From NCBI GenBank assembly GCA_024760525.1, contig CP060499.1:930001-994000 (forward strand): DNA of 64,000 nt, written 5' to 3'. The notes below the pieces were generated by a model. That model saw nothing but the letters and a program-made list of their open reading frames with translations, was not told the origin of the DNA and did not search any database. Below are positions 35,679 to 44,405 of this stretch, piece after piece; position 1 is the first letter of the stretch; the number at the start of each line of letters is the position of its first letter. Origin of the DNA: Nitrospira sp. GTDB taxonomy: Bacteria; Nitrospirota; Nitrospiria; Nitrospirales; Nitrospiraceae. The position numbers and the translations under genes were made by a program.

Positions 35679-36682
35679 TGCCCCGCACATTAATCATTGC
35701 CGAAGCGGGGGTGAATCATAACGGCAACCTCGACTTGGCTTGTCGGCTGATCGATCTGGCTGCGGAGTGCGGTGCGGACTTCGTGAAGTTTCAGACGTTC
35801 GCCGCCGATCGGCTTGTCACATCACACGCGGGCAAAGCCGAGTATCAGCAACAGACGACGGACCCTCATGAGACCCAGCACGCGATGCTCAAACAGCTGG
35901 AGTTATCTCCGGCCATGCATCGGATTCTGCTGGCGCGGTGCCGTGAACGAGGTATCGGGTTTCTCTCGACCGGATTCGATACCGAGAGTATTGATTTTCT
36001 GATCCAGCTGGGAATCGATCGGGTGAAGATCCCTTCCGGAGAAATTACCAATCTTCCTTATCTGCGTCATGTGGGTCGCATTGGGAAGCCCGTGATTATG
36101 TCGACTGGAATGGCCACGTTGGAAGAAGTCGGTGCCGCGTTGCAAGCGCTTGAGGCAGCAGGAACTCCGCGCACGCGGATAACCGTGCTTCACTGCACCA
36201 CGGAATACCCCGCGCCAATGGCACACGTAAATTTACGCGCGATGCAGGTACTGCGTGACACATTCAATGTCGCCGTCGGCTATTCCGACCATTCCAAAGG
36301 GATTGAAGTGCCTATTGCGGCCGTGGCTCTGGGAGCGACGGTGATCGAGAAGCACTTTACCTTGGATCGAATGTTGCCCGGTCCAGATCATGGTGCCAGC
36401 CTGACTCCGGATGAATTGAGAGCGATGGTTTCCGCCATCCGCAACATCGAGAGCGCTCTCGGGGACGGCGTGAAGAGACCTAGTGCCGGTGAAGAGAAGA
36501 ATCTGTCGACAGCCAGAAAATCCTTGGTGGCGTCTCGTCCGATTCAGGCTGGAGAGTTCTTCAGCGAACACAATGTGACAGCCAAACGGCCTGGCACGGG
36601 AGTGTCGCCGATGCGGTGGGATGAGGTCATTGGACGGCAAGCCCCTCGTACCTTTGTGCGGGATGAACTGATTGAGTTGTAA
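35675..36682 (+). CDS. legI: LegI: N,N'-diacetyllegionaminic acid synthase (NeuB family)
   Basis: 335 residues. A NeuB TIM-barrel domain opens LIIAEAGVNHNGNLDLACRLID and holds VKFQTF, KIPSGEITNLPYLRH, MSTGMAT and GYSDHSKGIEVPIAAVALGA with EKHFTLDR, all strongly conserved. The last ~60 residues (RKSLVASRPIQAGEFFSEHNV) form the SAF antifreeze-like domain that binds substrate. It condenses the 2,4-diacetamido-trideoxymannose with phosphoenolpyruvate. ATG 35675 overlaps the previous stop; ATG 35678 follows directly. Its TAATG end joins LegG. Confidence 0.87.
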   Translation: MMPRTLIIAEAGVNHNGNLDLACRLIDLAAECGADFVKFQTFAADRLVTSHAGKAEYQQQTTDPHETQHAMLKQLELSPAMHRILLARCRERGIGFLSTGFDTESIDFLIQLGIDRVKIPSGEITNLPYLRHVGRIGKPVIMSTGMATLEEVGAALQALEAAGTPRTRITVLHCTTEYPAPMAHVNLRAMQVLRDTFNVAVGYSDHSKGIEVPIAAVALGATVIEKHFTLDRMLPGPDHGASLTPDELRAMVSAIRNIESALGDGVKRPSAGEEKNLSTARKSLVASRPIQAGEFFSEHNVTAKRPGTGVSPMRWDEVIGRQAPRTFVRDELIEL

Positions 36683-37842
36683 TGCGTAAGATTTGTGTTG
36701 TCACCGGAAGTCGAGCGGAATACGGCCTTCTCCGGTGGGTCATGGACGGTATTCGGGCGGCGCACGATCTCACGTTGCAAGTGATCGCAACTGGGATGCA
36801 TCTCGCTCCAGAATTCGGGCTGACTTATCGGGAGATTGAAGCGGATGGGTTTGTGATTGATCGTAAAGTCGAGATGCTCCTGAGTTCGGACTCGCCGGTC
36901 GGGATCGGAAAGTCGATGGGACTGGGAATGATCGGCTTTGCCGACGCGCTCCAGCAACTTCAGCCGGACGTCATGGTATTGCTTGGCGATCGATTTGAGA
37001 TTTTTGCGGCAGCGGCCGCCGCCATGGTTGCGCGGGTACCTATTGCACATCTTCACGGTGGAGAAGCCACCGAAGGGGCTATTGATGAGTCCATACGCCA
37101 TTCAATAACCAAGATGGCGCAGCTCCACTTCGTCGCGGCGGAAGAATATCGGCGGAGAGTGATACAGCTTGGCGAAGATTCGAACCGAGTATTTCTCGTA
37201 GGCGGACTCGGCGTTGATAGTATCAAGAGGCTTCACGTTATCTCCAGGGCCGATCTGGAGCATCGCCTGTCGTTCAAGTTCCGTGAGAGAAACTTGGTCG
37301 TCACATTTCATCCGGTTACGCTCGAAGCGGCAACTGCCCAGCGTCAGTTGGAGGAATTGCTGGCAGCGTTGTCGGAATACCATGACACAGGATTACTCTT
37401 TACGATGCCTAACGCGGATACTGAGGGGCGAGCATTATTCAGCATGATCGAAAACTTTTCAAAGGCACACCCAAATGCGAAGGCTTACACGTCATTGGGG
37501 TCAACGCTGTATCTTTCTGCGTTAAGTCAAGTGGATGGGGTCGTAGGTAATTCGTCAAGCGGACTAACCGAGGCGCCCAGCTTTCGAATTGGAACCATCG
37601 ATATCGGTGATCGCCAGCGAGGGCGCCTGAAGGCGGAGAGTGTTATTAGCTGTCAGCCGATCAAGGAAAGCATTATGGCAGCCATATCCGAGATGTATTC
37701 TCCCGCCTTCCAAGACCGACTTAAGTCGGTCTTGAACCCCTATGGTGATGGAGGGGCGGCAGACCGGATTGTCAACGTGTTGGCGACGATTCCGTTGGAC
37801 GATATTCTCAAGAAACAATTTCACGATCTTGTTGTGTCATGA
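36682..37842 (+). CDS. legG: LegG: hydrolysing nucleotide-sugar 2-epimerase (NeuC family)
   Basis: 386 residues. CVVTGSRAEYGLLRWVM is the NeuC/LegG opening, and LLGDRFEIFAAAAAAM, HLHGGEATEGAIDESIRHSITKMA and VVGNSSSGLTEAPSF are the typical motifs separating hydrolysing epimerases from WecB. It removes the nucleotide and inverts C2 to give 2,4-diacetamido-2,4,6-trideoxymannose, the LegI substrate. ATG 36682 shares one base with the LegI stop. A 24-base perfect palindrome lies near the 3' end (37711-37734), coding for DRLKSVL. Confidence 0.86.
   Translation: MRKICVVTGSRAEYGLLRWVMDGIRAAHDLTLQVIATGMHLAPEFGLTYREIEADGFVIDRKVEMLLSSDSPVGIGKSMGLGMIGFADALQQLQPDVMVLLGDRFEIFAAAAAAMVARVPIAHLHGGEATEGAIDESIRHSITKMAQLHFVAAEEYRRRVIQLGEDSNRVFLVGGLGVDSIKRLHVISRADLEHRLSFKFRERNLVVTFHPVTLEAATAQRQLEELLAALSEYHDTGLLFTMPNADTEGRALFSMIENFSKAHPNAKAYTSLGSTLYLSALSQVDGVVGNSSSGLTEAPSFRIGTIDIGDRQRGRLKAESVISCQPIKESIMAAISEMYSPAFQDRLKSVLNPYGDGGAADRIVNVLATIPLDDILKKQFHDLVVS
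37711..37734. repeat. 24-base perfect palindrome inside legG
   Basis: The half-site CAAGACCGACTT is followed at once by its exact reverse complement, with no spacer. It is coding and in frame. Such a cruciform could be a protein site, an mRNA hairpin, or chance. Confidence 0.7.
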
Positions 37843-37943
37843 GAATTGTCGTTATAGGGGCTGCAGAGTGTTGTCGCCAGCGTGGTGCCGATGCGGGTTT
37901 CCAGGCTGCGGAAGCGTTCGAGCTCTTGCGAGAGCGACTCTAG
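37839..37943 (+). pseudogene. Small frame at legG end, possible gene remnant
   Basis: ATG 37839 overlaps the legG stop (ATGA) and opens a 34-codon frame that begins MRIVVIGAAECC and ends at TAG 37943. The start looks like a genuine Rossmann-type N-terminus, but the frame closes early and the rest looks arbitrary. In related cassettes an extra enzyme can follow the epimerase, so this may be what is left of one. Confidence 0.25.
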
Positions 37944-37974
37944 TCGAGAGGCAAACCTTGGTCATGCACCGAAC

Positions 37975-39063
37975 ATGAGCCCGTCGATTTCAGCGAGTAA
38001 GGAATGGCGGAAGGCCATTCTGCCAAAAGGCGCCACGATCCAGCAGGCCATTCGCTCTTTGAACGAGTCGTCTTTTCAGATTGCCCTGGTTGCCTTGCCC
38101 GATGGGACACTGCAAGGCACTTTGACCGATGGTGATATCCGGCGAGGACTCCTACGCGGATTGGATCTCAACAGTGCGATCGATACCATCATTCAACGTG
38201 AGCCGTTAGTGGTGCCGCCTGAGTTGAGCCGTGACACGGTGCTCCAGCTCATGCAGGCCAATAGAGTTCATCAGGTGCCGGTCGTTGATGAAAACCGGCG
38301 CGTCGTAGGGTTGCATTTGTGGGCTGAGCTCATGGAGCCACCCCAGCGCGCAAATCTGATGATCATCATGGCTGGAGGCGAAGGTACTCGCTTGCGGCCG
38401 CATACCGAACATTGCCCAAAGCCGTTATTGCCGCTCGGCGACAAGCCGATGCTTGAACACATTATCGAACTGGCCAGGGCCGAAGGCTTTGTCCGATTCG
38501 TGCTGGCGATCCATTATCTTGGGCACATGATCGAAGAGCATTTCGGCGACGGCAGTCGCTGGCAGGTGCAAATCAGCTATCTGCGCGAATCGTCGCCTTT
38601 GGGCACGGCCGGCGCACTGGGGTTACTGCAGCCACGACCCGAACTTCCGTTTGTGGTCACCAACGGAGATGTGATTACCGATATCCACTATGGAAAGCTG
38701 CTTGACTTTCACATCCGCCACGAAGCGACTGCGACCATGGCCGTCCGAGTGCATGAATGGCAGCATCCCTACGGTGTCGTGCAGACGGAAGGTGCCGACA
38801 TCGTCGGCTTCGAAGAAAAGCCGGTTGCTCGTAGCCACATTAATGCCGGCGTCTATGCTCTCGACCCGGAGGCGTTGAGTGTATTAAGCCCGGAGTCCTA
38901 CTGTGATATGCCCGTGCTGTTTGAGCGTCTAAGAGAGATGGCCAAGCGCACCGTGGCCTATCCGATGCATGAACCGTGGTTAGACGTCGGCAGGCCTGAT
39001 GATTTGAGTCGAGCGATCGCTGAATCCTCCAAAACGTCAAAAAGCGAGCCAAGAAAAGTCTGA
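37975..39063 (+). CDS. PtmE-like nucleotidyltransferase with CBS domains (hexosamine-1-P guanylyltransferase)
   Basis: About 362 residues. The N-terminal ~120 hold two CBS motifs (SLNESSFQIALVALPDGTLQGTLTDGD..., VHQVPVVDENRRVVGL). A sugar-phosphate nucleotidyltransferase follows with MAGGEGTRLRPHTEHCPKP (about residue 125) and NGDVITDI, GFEEKP. This CBS-NTP transferase layout is the one of Campylobacter PtmE, which makes GDP-glucosamine for GDP-GlcNAc, the nucleotide sugar feeding the legionaminate route. ATG 37975 is chosen because the residues before it look random. The bond with legG and legF supports the role. Confidence 0.8.
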   Translation: MSPSISASKEWRKAILPKGATIQQAIRSLNESSFQIALVALPDGTLQGTLTDGDIRRGLLRGLDLNSAIDTIIQREPLVVPPELSRDTVLQLMQANRVHQVPVVDENRRVVGLHLWAELMEPPQRANLMIIMAGGEGTRLRPHTEHCPKPLLPLGDKPMLEHIIELARAEGFVRFVLAIHYLGHMIEEHFGDGSRWQVQISYLRESSPLGTAGALGLLQPRPELPFVVTNGDVITDIHYGKLLDFHIRHEATATMAVRVHEWQHPYGVVQTEGADIVGFEEKPVARSHINAGVYALDPEALSVLSPESYCDMPVLFERLREMAKRTVAYPMHEPWLDVGRPDDLSRAIAESSKTSKSEPRKV

Positions 39064-39122
39064 TTCGTTTTTTCACCAGCTGACGCGTCGAACCCTCAAT
39101 TGTTCTGCCTCTGAACGAATCG

Positions 39123-39815
39123 ATGATCCGTAACAGGACAGTTCTCGGATTGATCCCCGCTCGAGCCGGCTCAAAGAGAGCGCCGAAGAAGAACCTTCGC
39201 TGGATCGGAGGGCGACCGCTCATCGCGTGGACGATCGAAGAGGCGCGAAAGTCGCGCTACATCGATCGCCTCATCCTATCCTCTGAAGACGATGAGATCA
39301 TTGCGGTCGCGAAAGAGTGGGGTTGCGAGGTCCCGTTCAAACGTCCTCCGGAACTGGCTACCGATGAGGCTCAGGGCATAGAGCCTGTCTTGCACGCTTT
39401 ACATGTCATGCAAGGTTTTGACGTCATCGTGCTGTTGCAGCCGACGTCGCCGCTTCGCATTGTGGACGATATTGATCAGTGCATAGAGAAATGTGTCTAT
39501 GATGACGCGCCTTGTGTCGTGAGCATCGCCCAGGTCGACAAGAATCCTGGTTGGATGTATACGTTGGAAGGAACGAATAGGATAAGACCCCTTCTCAAGG
39601 GTAAAGACGCAAGTACGCCGTACGTTCCCGATCCCGTCTATGCCTTGAACGGCGCAGTCTATGTCGCCGATGTCAACTGGCTGAAGAAGTCGAAATCGTT
39701 TCTCACAGATGAAACGGTGGGAATGATCATGCCTAAAGAGAGATCGTTGGATATCGATACTGAATTGGATTTCAGGATCCTTCACGCCCTTGTTCCAAGG
39801 AATGAGCAGGACTAA
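39123..39815 (+). CDS. legF: LegF: CMP-legionaminic acid synthetase (NeuA family)
   Basis: 230 residues, the usual size of acylneuraminate cytidylyltransferases. LGLIPARAGSKRAPKKNLRWIGGRPLIAWTIEEA is the CTP-binding N-terminus and LLQPTSPLR and RSLDIDTELDF are the other conserved motifs. It activates the nonulosonic acid as CMP-sugar for transfer. It ends the seven-gene cassette, and a Wzx-type flippase and a transferase-like gene follow. The same fold would fit CMP-Neu5Ac or CMP-Pse, but the LegB/LegC/LegG/PtmE set points to legionaminate. Confidence 0.82.
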   Translation: MIRNRTVLGLIPARAGSKRAPKKNLRWIGGRPLIAWTIEEARKSRYIDRLILSSEDDEIIAVAKEWGCEVPFKRPPELATDEAQGIEPVLHALHVMQGFDVIVLLQPTSPLRIVDDIDQCIEKCVYDDAPCVVSIAQVDKNPGWMYTLEGTNRIRPLLKGKDASTPYVPDPVYALNGAVYVADVNWLKKSKSFLTDETVGMIMPKERSLDIDTELDFRILHALVPRNEQD

Positions 39816-40003
39816 GTGTCCACTTTCCACCGATGTATGCCGATTCAGCGTCACAACCAATCGCGTTGAACGTTACATTTATCCTGACTCAGATCATCCC
39901 AGCGCAGCGATTCATCGGTCTCCCTCGGCCTTAAGAATCGTTCTTCATTGCGGTTCACAACCGTGCCTGCGAGTTCTTTTCTGAATCGAGCGGTCTTGCC
40001 ACA
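39816..40003 (+). other. Intergenic region between legF and the flippase
   Basis: About 188 bases. A short 64-codon + frame crosses it without a recognisable domain or ribosome site. I see no clear promoter and no terminator with a T-tract. Confidence 0.35.
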
Positions 40004-41482
40004 ATGTCCCTCGTAAAGCGGGTCGCCGGCAGTTCCTTCATCTATGCAACGACAACGCTGTTGCAACGAGGAATCGCCTTTCTATTGCTGCCTCTGTACA
40101 CACGATTTCTCACTCCTGAGGATTACGGTGTTCTCGCGGTCGTGGGCGCGCTCAGCACGTTTCTGGTCGTGTTTTGTTCTCTCTCGATGCACGGGGCGGT
40201 CAATCGGTATTACTTCCTGTATCGTGATTCCCCGGAAGTGCTGAAAGACTTCTTGGGTACCGTTCTCGTCACTTCATTAATGACGGCATCGGGATTCACG
40301 ATCGCTCTCTTAGCCGTCGGTGAATGGGTATTGGCTCCCGTTTATGGAGCCGTTCCGTTCTGGCCGTATGTCGTCTTGGGGATAGCCACAGCCGCCTTTC
40401 AACCCGTATCGCTTATCTTCATGGCAATGCTGCAAGCCCGGCAAGAGGTCAAGCGGTATGCCTTCCATAGCCTCGCGCAGTTCGGCTTGACGGTGATGTT
40501 GGTGATTGCTTTTGTCGTGCTGATGCAATGGGATGCCAGAGGGCCGCTCCTCGCGGGGTTACTCGTTGCGGCATTGTACTGCATCCTATCTTTGTACTTG
40601 TTGAGACACGAGTATCGGGTCTGTTTCAAACCCGAGCATCTTCGTAGTGCGCTGCGCTACTGTCTCCCATTGATCCCGCATACGGTGGCGTCTCAAGTCA
40701 CGGCGTCGTTCGATCGAATTATGATCAACGGTATGGTCAGCACGGCCGCTGCAGGGCTGTACAATATCGGCGCCTCGTTTGGCGGAGTCATGGCATTCAT
40801 GGCGGATGGCATGAATCGGGCCTATGGGCCGGTGGCCATGGAATCTTTGCAAGCAGGTGATCGCCACAGACTCGACGAACTCGCGAAAATAGGGTTGATG
40901 ATGATCGCCGGTCTCAGCTTGGCGGCCTCTGCGCTATCCTTGTTCGCCAAGGAAGCGGTCGCGTTGCTTACGGCGCCCGCCTTTCATGACAGCTATGCAG
41001 CTGTTCCGTGGATCGCGTTCAGTTTTGTCGCATCCGGAATCTACTATCTGTTTGTGAACATTTTCTTCTTCAATGTTCACCTCACGAAGATTATCGCGGT
41101 CGCGACGTTAAGTGGGGCGGCGTTCAACATCGGCCTGAACTACGCGCTGGTCAAACTATACGGACTGATAGGCGCGGCAGTGGCCGCCCTCTTGGCAAAG
41201 ATCGCAATAGCCTTGATCGTTGCCGTAATTGGGCGGCGACATGATCCGGTGACGTGGAACTACCTGCAGATCGCTCTCATCCCTCTTATATGTCTGGCAG
41301 CTGTCCTCATGGTTGATGTTGCGAGCTCCGAGAATCTTTTTATAGCCGCCTTGGAAAAGATGATGGTTCTGTGCGCGCTCGTCTTGGTCATCGGTCAATC
41401 GGTCTGGCGTGATCCTCTCTATCTCATGCGGAGTGGAATGACGGCGGCACGGGACATGCTCGGAGCCCTGAAGGTTGCTTGA
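40004..41482 (+). CDS. Wzx-type polysaccharide/oligosaccharide flippase
   Basis: 492 residues with about 14 hydrophobic segments. The N-terminus VAGSSFIYATTTLLQRGIAFLLLPLYTRFLTPEDYGVLAVV is the classic Wzx/polysaccharide-biosynthesis opening of the MOP superfamily; Asp/Tyr-Gly at DYG marks it. It flips undecaprenyl-linked glycan units across the inner membrane. It directly follows the legionaminate cassette, so a nonulosonate-bearing unit is a likely cargo. Its presence beside an ABC exporter earlier in the same locus suggests two export routes. Confidence 0.85.
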   Translation: MSLVKRVAGSSFIYATTTLLQRGIAFLLLPLYTRFLTPEDYGVLAVVGALSTFLVVFCSLSMHGAVNRYYFLYRDSPEVLKDFLGTVLVTSLMTASGFTIALLAVGEWVLAPVYGAVPFWPYVVLGIATAAFQPVSLIFMAMLQARQEVKRYAFHSLAQFGLTVMLVIAFVVLMQWDARGPLLAGLLVAALYCILSLYLLRHEYRVCFKPEHLRSALRYCLPLIPHTVASQVTASFDRIMINGMVSTAAAGLYNIGASFGGVMAFMADGMNRAYGPVAMESLQAGDRHRLDELAKIGLMMIAGLSLAASALSLFAKEAVALLTAPAFHDSYAAVPWIAFSFVASGIYYLFVNIFFFNVHLTKIIAVATLSGAAFNIGLNYALVKLYGLIGAAVAALLAKIAIALIVAVIGRRHDPVTWNYLQIALIPLICLAAVLMVDVASSENLFIAALEKMMVLCALVLVIGQSVWRDPLYLMRSGMTAARDMLGALKVA

Positions 41483-41509
41483 GACGGTAAACGATCGGTG
41501 GTGTAGAAA

Positions 41510-43018
41510 ATGAAAGCGTCCGAGATCGTCGATCAAATTGTCGAGATCGAAGCAGCTGCGCCCGTGGAACAATGGACGATTGATGGAATACACGTGTGGC
41601 CTCTCATCCGAATCCAGCTCGGTACGGATCTCTTTAAGACTCATCAATCGACGAGATCCGATCTATCCGGAGCTTCTCATGTTTGGAGAAGGGGGGCTGC
41701 CTGCTTGAGGGGCTGGGGGGCGTTTTCCGCTGCGAGTTGGCTGGACCGAAGGGAAGGGCATGCGGACATCGGGAAAGCGCAGGCGCTCTTTCTCACGAGC
41801 GGGGTGGCGTTTACGGCTCTTCAAGGGAAGTATTACGAACGGTTTTGCGACCCCATCCGAAGTTACTTGGATTCCCGCAACATCTCTTCGCTCATGCTGA
41901 CTCCTCTTGACCGATTTCTTGTTCCGCGATTCTCTCCATCCAGGTTTATCCAACCGCAGTTGGACTGGATACAAATAAAGCACACGATCTTCCGAAATAA
42001 CCGCCGACCGGTGGAACGCCTGCCTGGATTTGAGTCAGCCTTCGAGAGGTTGGGACAGGTTGCCCCGGCCGTTGTCCCGAAGCTTGATCGCGTTCGCCAT
42101 CATGTTTCGTTGGTCGTCGAGTTTTCCCGCTATTTCGAGCGTCTGCTGGAGCAAGTCCGACCGAGAATCTGCTTCCTTGTCGCGTACTATTGGCTCGTGG
42201 GGTATGGACTGCTGCTGGCGTGTAAGCGAAACGGCATCTCGACGATCGATCTTCAGCATGGAACGCAGGGGGCCATGCATCGCGCCTACGGCAATTGGAC
42301 CAAAGTTCCCGCGCAAGGCTATGAGCTTCTGCCGACGCACTTTTGGTGCTGGACCGACGACGAGGTGGCTGTCATTCAAAGGTGGGCGGAGGGCACCGGG
42401 GGCGCGCATCGGCCTGTGGTGGGGGGGAATTTGTTCCTCAATCTCTGCAGGTCAAACAGTCTGTCGTCTGTACGCGAATGCGATGAGCTGGTGCGAAAAA
42501 AGGTAGTCGCGTTGGGAGCCGACAAGCAGATTCTCGTCACATTGCAGTGGGGATTGCTGACGGATGAATTTACGCGAATGCTGTCACGCGCAATTGAGAG
42601 CACCGTGGACAGTTATCAATGGTGGTTCCGGTTGCACCCCTCGATGCTGCAAGAGAGAAAAAAAGTCAGAAAAATGTTCGGCCATTTCCCTAACGTGGAT
42701 GTTGACATGGCGACAGATCTACCACTCTATGCCCTCCTGCAGCATATGACCGTGCATGTAACACACTCCTCTTCCACCGTGTTAGAGGCGTATGAGTTCG
42801 GCATTAGGTCGGTCGTATGCAGTCGCTACGGGCAAGAACTTTTTCTGAATCAAGAGAAAGAAGGTGTACTCATATATGCAGGAACGCATGAGGATCTTCT
42901 GATGGCTATTGATAAGCAGCGGAACCTCAGGGGTGCAATGGAGCAGATAGCCGCGCAAGGGTCCGAGCAGGTCAAAATGTCCTATAGCGTGTTGGACCGA
43001 CTAGTGGGGGTCGTGTGA
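41510..43018 (+). CDS. Candidate nonulosonate (legionaminyl) transferase
   Basis: 502 residues with no close family that I can name. The C-terminal half has GT-B-like features: LVAYYWLVGYGLLLACKRNG then DLQHGTQGAMHRAYGNW, a WFRLHP motif (His376-Pro377) and THSSSTVLEAYEFG (Ser420-Thr423). HP and S-S-S/T motifs are hallmarks of bacterial sialyltransferases and related CMP-sugar enzymes, where His-Pro contacts the CMP moiety. It sits 27 bases after the flippase and 1.7 kb from CMP-legionaminate synthetase. A CMP-Leg transferase is thus a good inference, not proof. CDP-glycerol-type transferases share part of the pattern and are the main alternative. Confidence 0.5.
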   Translation: MKASEIVDQIVEIEAAAPVEQWTIDGIHVWPLIRIQLGTDLFKTHQSTRSDLSGASHVWRRGAACLRGWGAFSAASWLDRREGHADIGKAQALFLTSGVAFTALQGKYYERFCDPIRSYLDSRNISSLMLTPLDRFLVPRFSPSRFIQPQLDWIQIKHTIFRNNRRPVERLPGFESAFERLGQVAPAVVPKLDRVRHHVSLVVEFSRYFERLLEQVRPRICFLVAYYWLVGYGLLLACKRNGISTIDLQHGTQGAMHRAYGNWTKVPAQGYELLPTHFWCWTDDEVAVIQRWAEGTGGAHRPVVGGNLFLNLCRSNSLSSVRECDELVRKKVVALGADKQILVTLQWGLLTDEFTRMLSRAIESTVDSYQWWFRLHPSMLQERKKVRKMFGHFPNVDVDMATDLPLYALLQHMTVHVTHSSSTVLEAYEFGIRSVVCSRYGQELFLNQEKEGVLIYAGTHEDLLMAIDKQRNLRGAMEQIAAQGSEQVKMSYSVLDRLVGVV

Positions 43019-43268
43019 CATGATGATGGCCGGTGTCGATCACTGTCTGGACCATCACAACCGAGATTCGTTTGCGCTTTTCTTTTTCGGTGTCACGCCG
43101 CGCTTCCGTTGTCGCTCATTGGCGCCATTGTCGGAGAGGGAACTTGCGTGCCCAATCCCCTAAAGGCAGGACGGTGGAGCCTTGCGGGCAATCGCGAGGC
43201 CGGTCGTGTCATCGCAGAGCTCTTGAACGAGCTGTAACGGCGGTGCAGCAGGTGCCGATCATGGACAG
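43019..43268 (+). pseudogene. Gap with broken coding traces
   Basis: About 250 bases. ATG 43021 opens a short frame (MMAGVDHCLDHHNRDS) that stops near 43165. In another frame the second half reads VPNPLKAGRWSLAGNREAG then VIAELLNEL before a TAA at 43234-43236, which looks like a real protein tail. No single frame joins them, so this may be a decayed gene. I do not recognise its family. Confidence 0.3.
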
Positions 43269-44405
43269 ATGAAGGTTCTGTTCGTCACTCATGATGCGGG
43301 GCTGTACGGGGCGTCGCGAAGTCTGCAGCCGGTCGTCAAAGGGTTCGCCGGAGAAGTAGCGGATCTCATCGTCAGCCGGCGTTTCGTCGACAATGTCTCA
43401 GCTGCGGACCTTCATGCACGTTTTGGAGACCATCTTAGACGTATTTATCGCTATTTCTTGCCATTCGATCGTATCTATCGAGGCAAAGATACGCGTCAAG
43501 CGCGCTCGGCTGTCAGCATGGCGGCTCGTGCCATGCTGTGGCGGGCGCAGCGTCCGGCCGTGACGAGACTTCTCGAGACAGAACAGTACGATATGATTCA
43601 CCTGAATTCGCTGTCTCTTTTCGGGCTGGTTGATCCGGCCTATCCGTTCTTCATCCATGTGAGAGAGATCTATGACGGGACCAATCCCATGGTGTGCACC
43701 GCGCTGCGCCAAGCGCGCGGAGTGATTTTTATCGATGAGGCGACGAAGCAACCATTCCAACACTTGTCGTTGCCCAACAGCATCGTTCTCAATAATCCGT
43801 TTGACATGACGCCGGTAGACTCATACGGGATGAATCATGGTCGAGCGTACCAGGATAAGGTCGTGTTCGCCATCATTGGAAAGCTCTCGGAGAACAAAGG
43901 CACGCAATTCGTCATCGAGACGTTCCGCAGATTTGCAAACGAAAACGTCATGTTGTTAATTGTGGGGAACGGGGATAAGGGCTATGTAGATTCCTGCAAA
44001 CGTTATGCGGAGGGCGATGCGCGCATTCGCTTCCTCGGCGAGCAGCCCGAAATTGAGAAGATTTACGCCATAGTGGATTATGTGCTTCGTGGGGAAGCGT
44101 ATCCCTGTGTCGGAAGAACGATATACGAAGGGCTCTATGCCGGGTGTGAGGTCATCGTCCCGGGAGGGGCCGAAGCGGAGACCTGTTTTTTTGAGACCGG
44201 CCGATTCAGCGGCAAGCTGCACTTCTATCAACCGAGAAACACGGAAAGCCTCATGAGCCAGTTGACGCGGCAGGCCGGACGGAAGATCCTGGTCCGGCAC
44301 CCGCTGTCGAACGTCCCTGAGTATCTGAAGCTGTTCAAGGCCTTCGTCTCTGCAGAATCAGCCGGGCAGTCGATTCCCACTCCTACTGTGGCCGTGCGCC
44401 CATGA
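43269..44405 (+). CDS. GT4-type glycosyltransferase
   Basis: 378 residues, GT-B fold. It opens VLFVTHDAGLYGASRSLQPVV, a GT4 acceptor-domain start with a conserved Gly-Ala-Ser. The donor domain contains VVFAIIGKLSENKGTQFVIETF, LLIVGNGDKGY and IRFLGEQPEIEKIYAIVDYVLRGEAYPCVGRTIYEGL, with Glu in the R-x-x-Y-E-G region likely contacting the nucleotide sugar. It begins after the degraded stretch and ends with an ATGA overlap to a GT2 gene. Donor and acceptor are unknown. Confidence 0.77.
   Translation: MKVLFVTHDAGLYGASRSLQPVVKGFAGEVADLIVSRRFVDNVSAADLHARFGDHLRRIYRYFLPFDRIYRGKDTRQARSAVSMAARAMLWRAQRPAVTRLLETEQYDMIHLNSLSLFGLVDPAYPFFIHVREIYDGTNPMVCTALRQARGVIFIDEATKQPFQHLSLPNSIVLNNPFDMTPVDSYGMNHGRAYQDKVVFAIIGKLSENKGTQFVIETFRRFANENVMLLIVGNGDKGYVDSCKRYAEGDARIRFLGEQPEIEKIYAIVDYVLRGEAYPCVGRTIYEGLYAGCEVIVPGGAEAETCFFETGRFSGKLHFYQPRNTESLMSQLTRQAGRKILVRHPLSNVPEYLKLFKAFVSAESAGQSIPTPTVAVRP

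Noticed and set aside
39790..39984. 64-codon frame between legF and the flippase
   Set aside because: No domain, no ribosome site and an arbitrary composition.
43033..43272. 79-codon frame between the candidate transferase and the GT4 gene
   Set aside because: This frame is Arg/Cys-rich and unconvincing; parts of the other frames read better, so I describe the stretch as broken coding traces.
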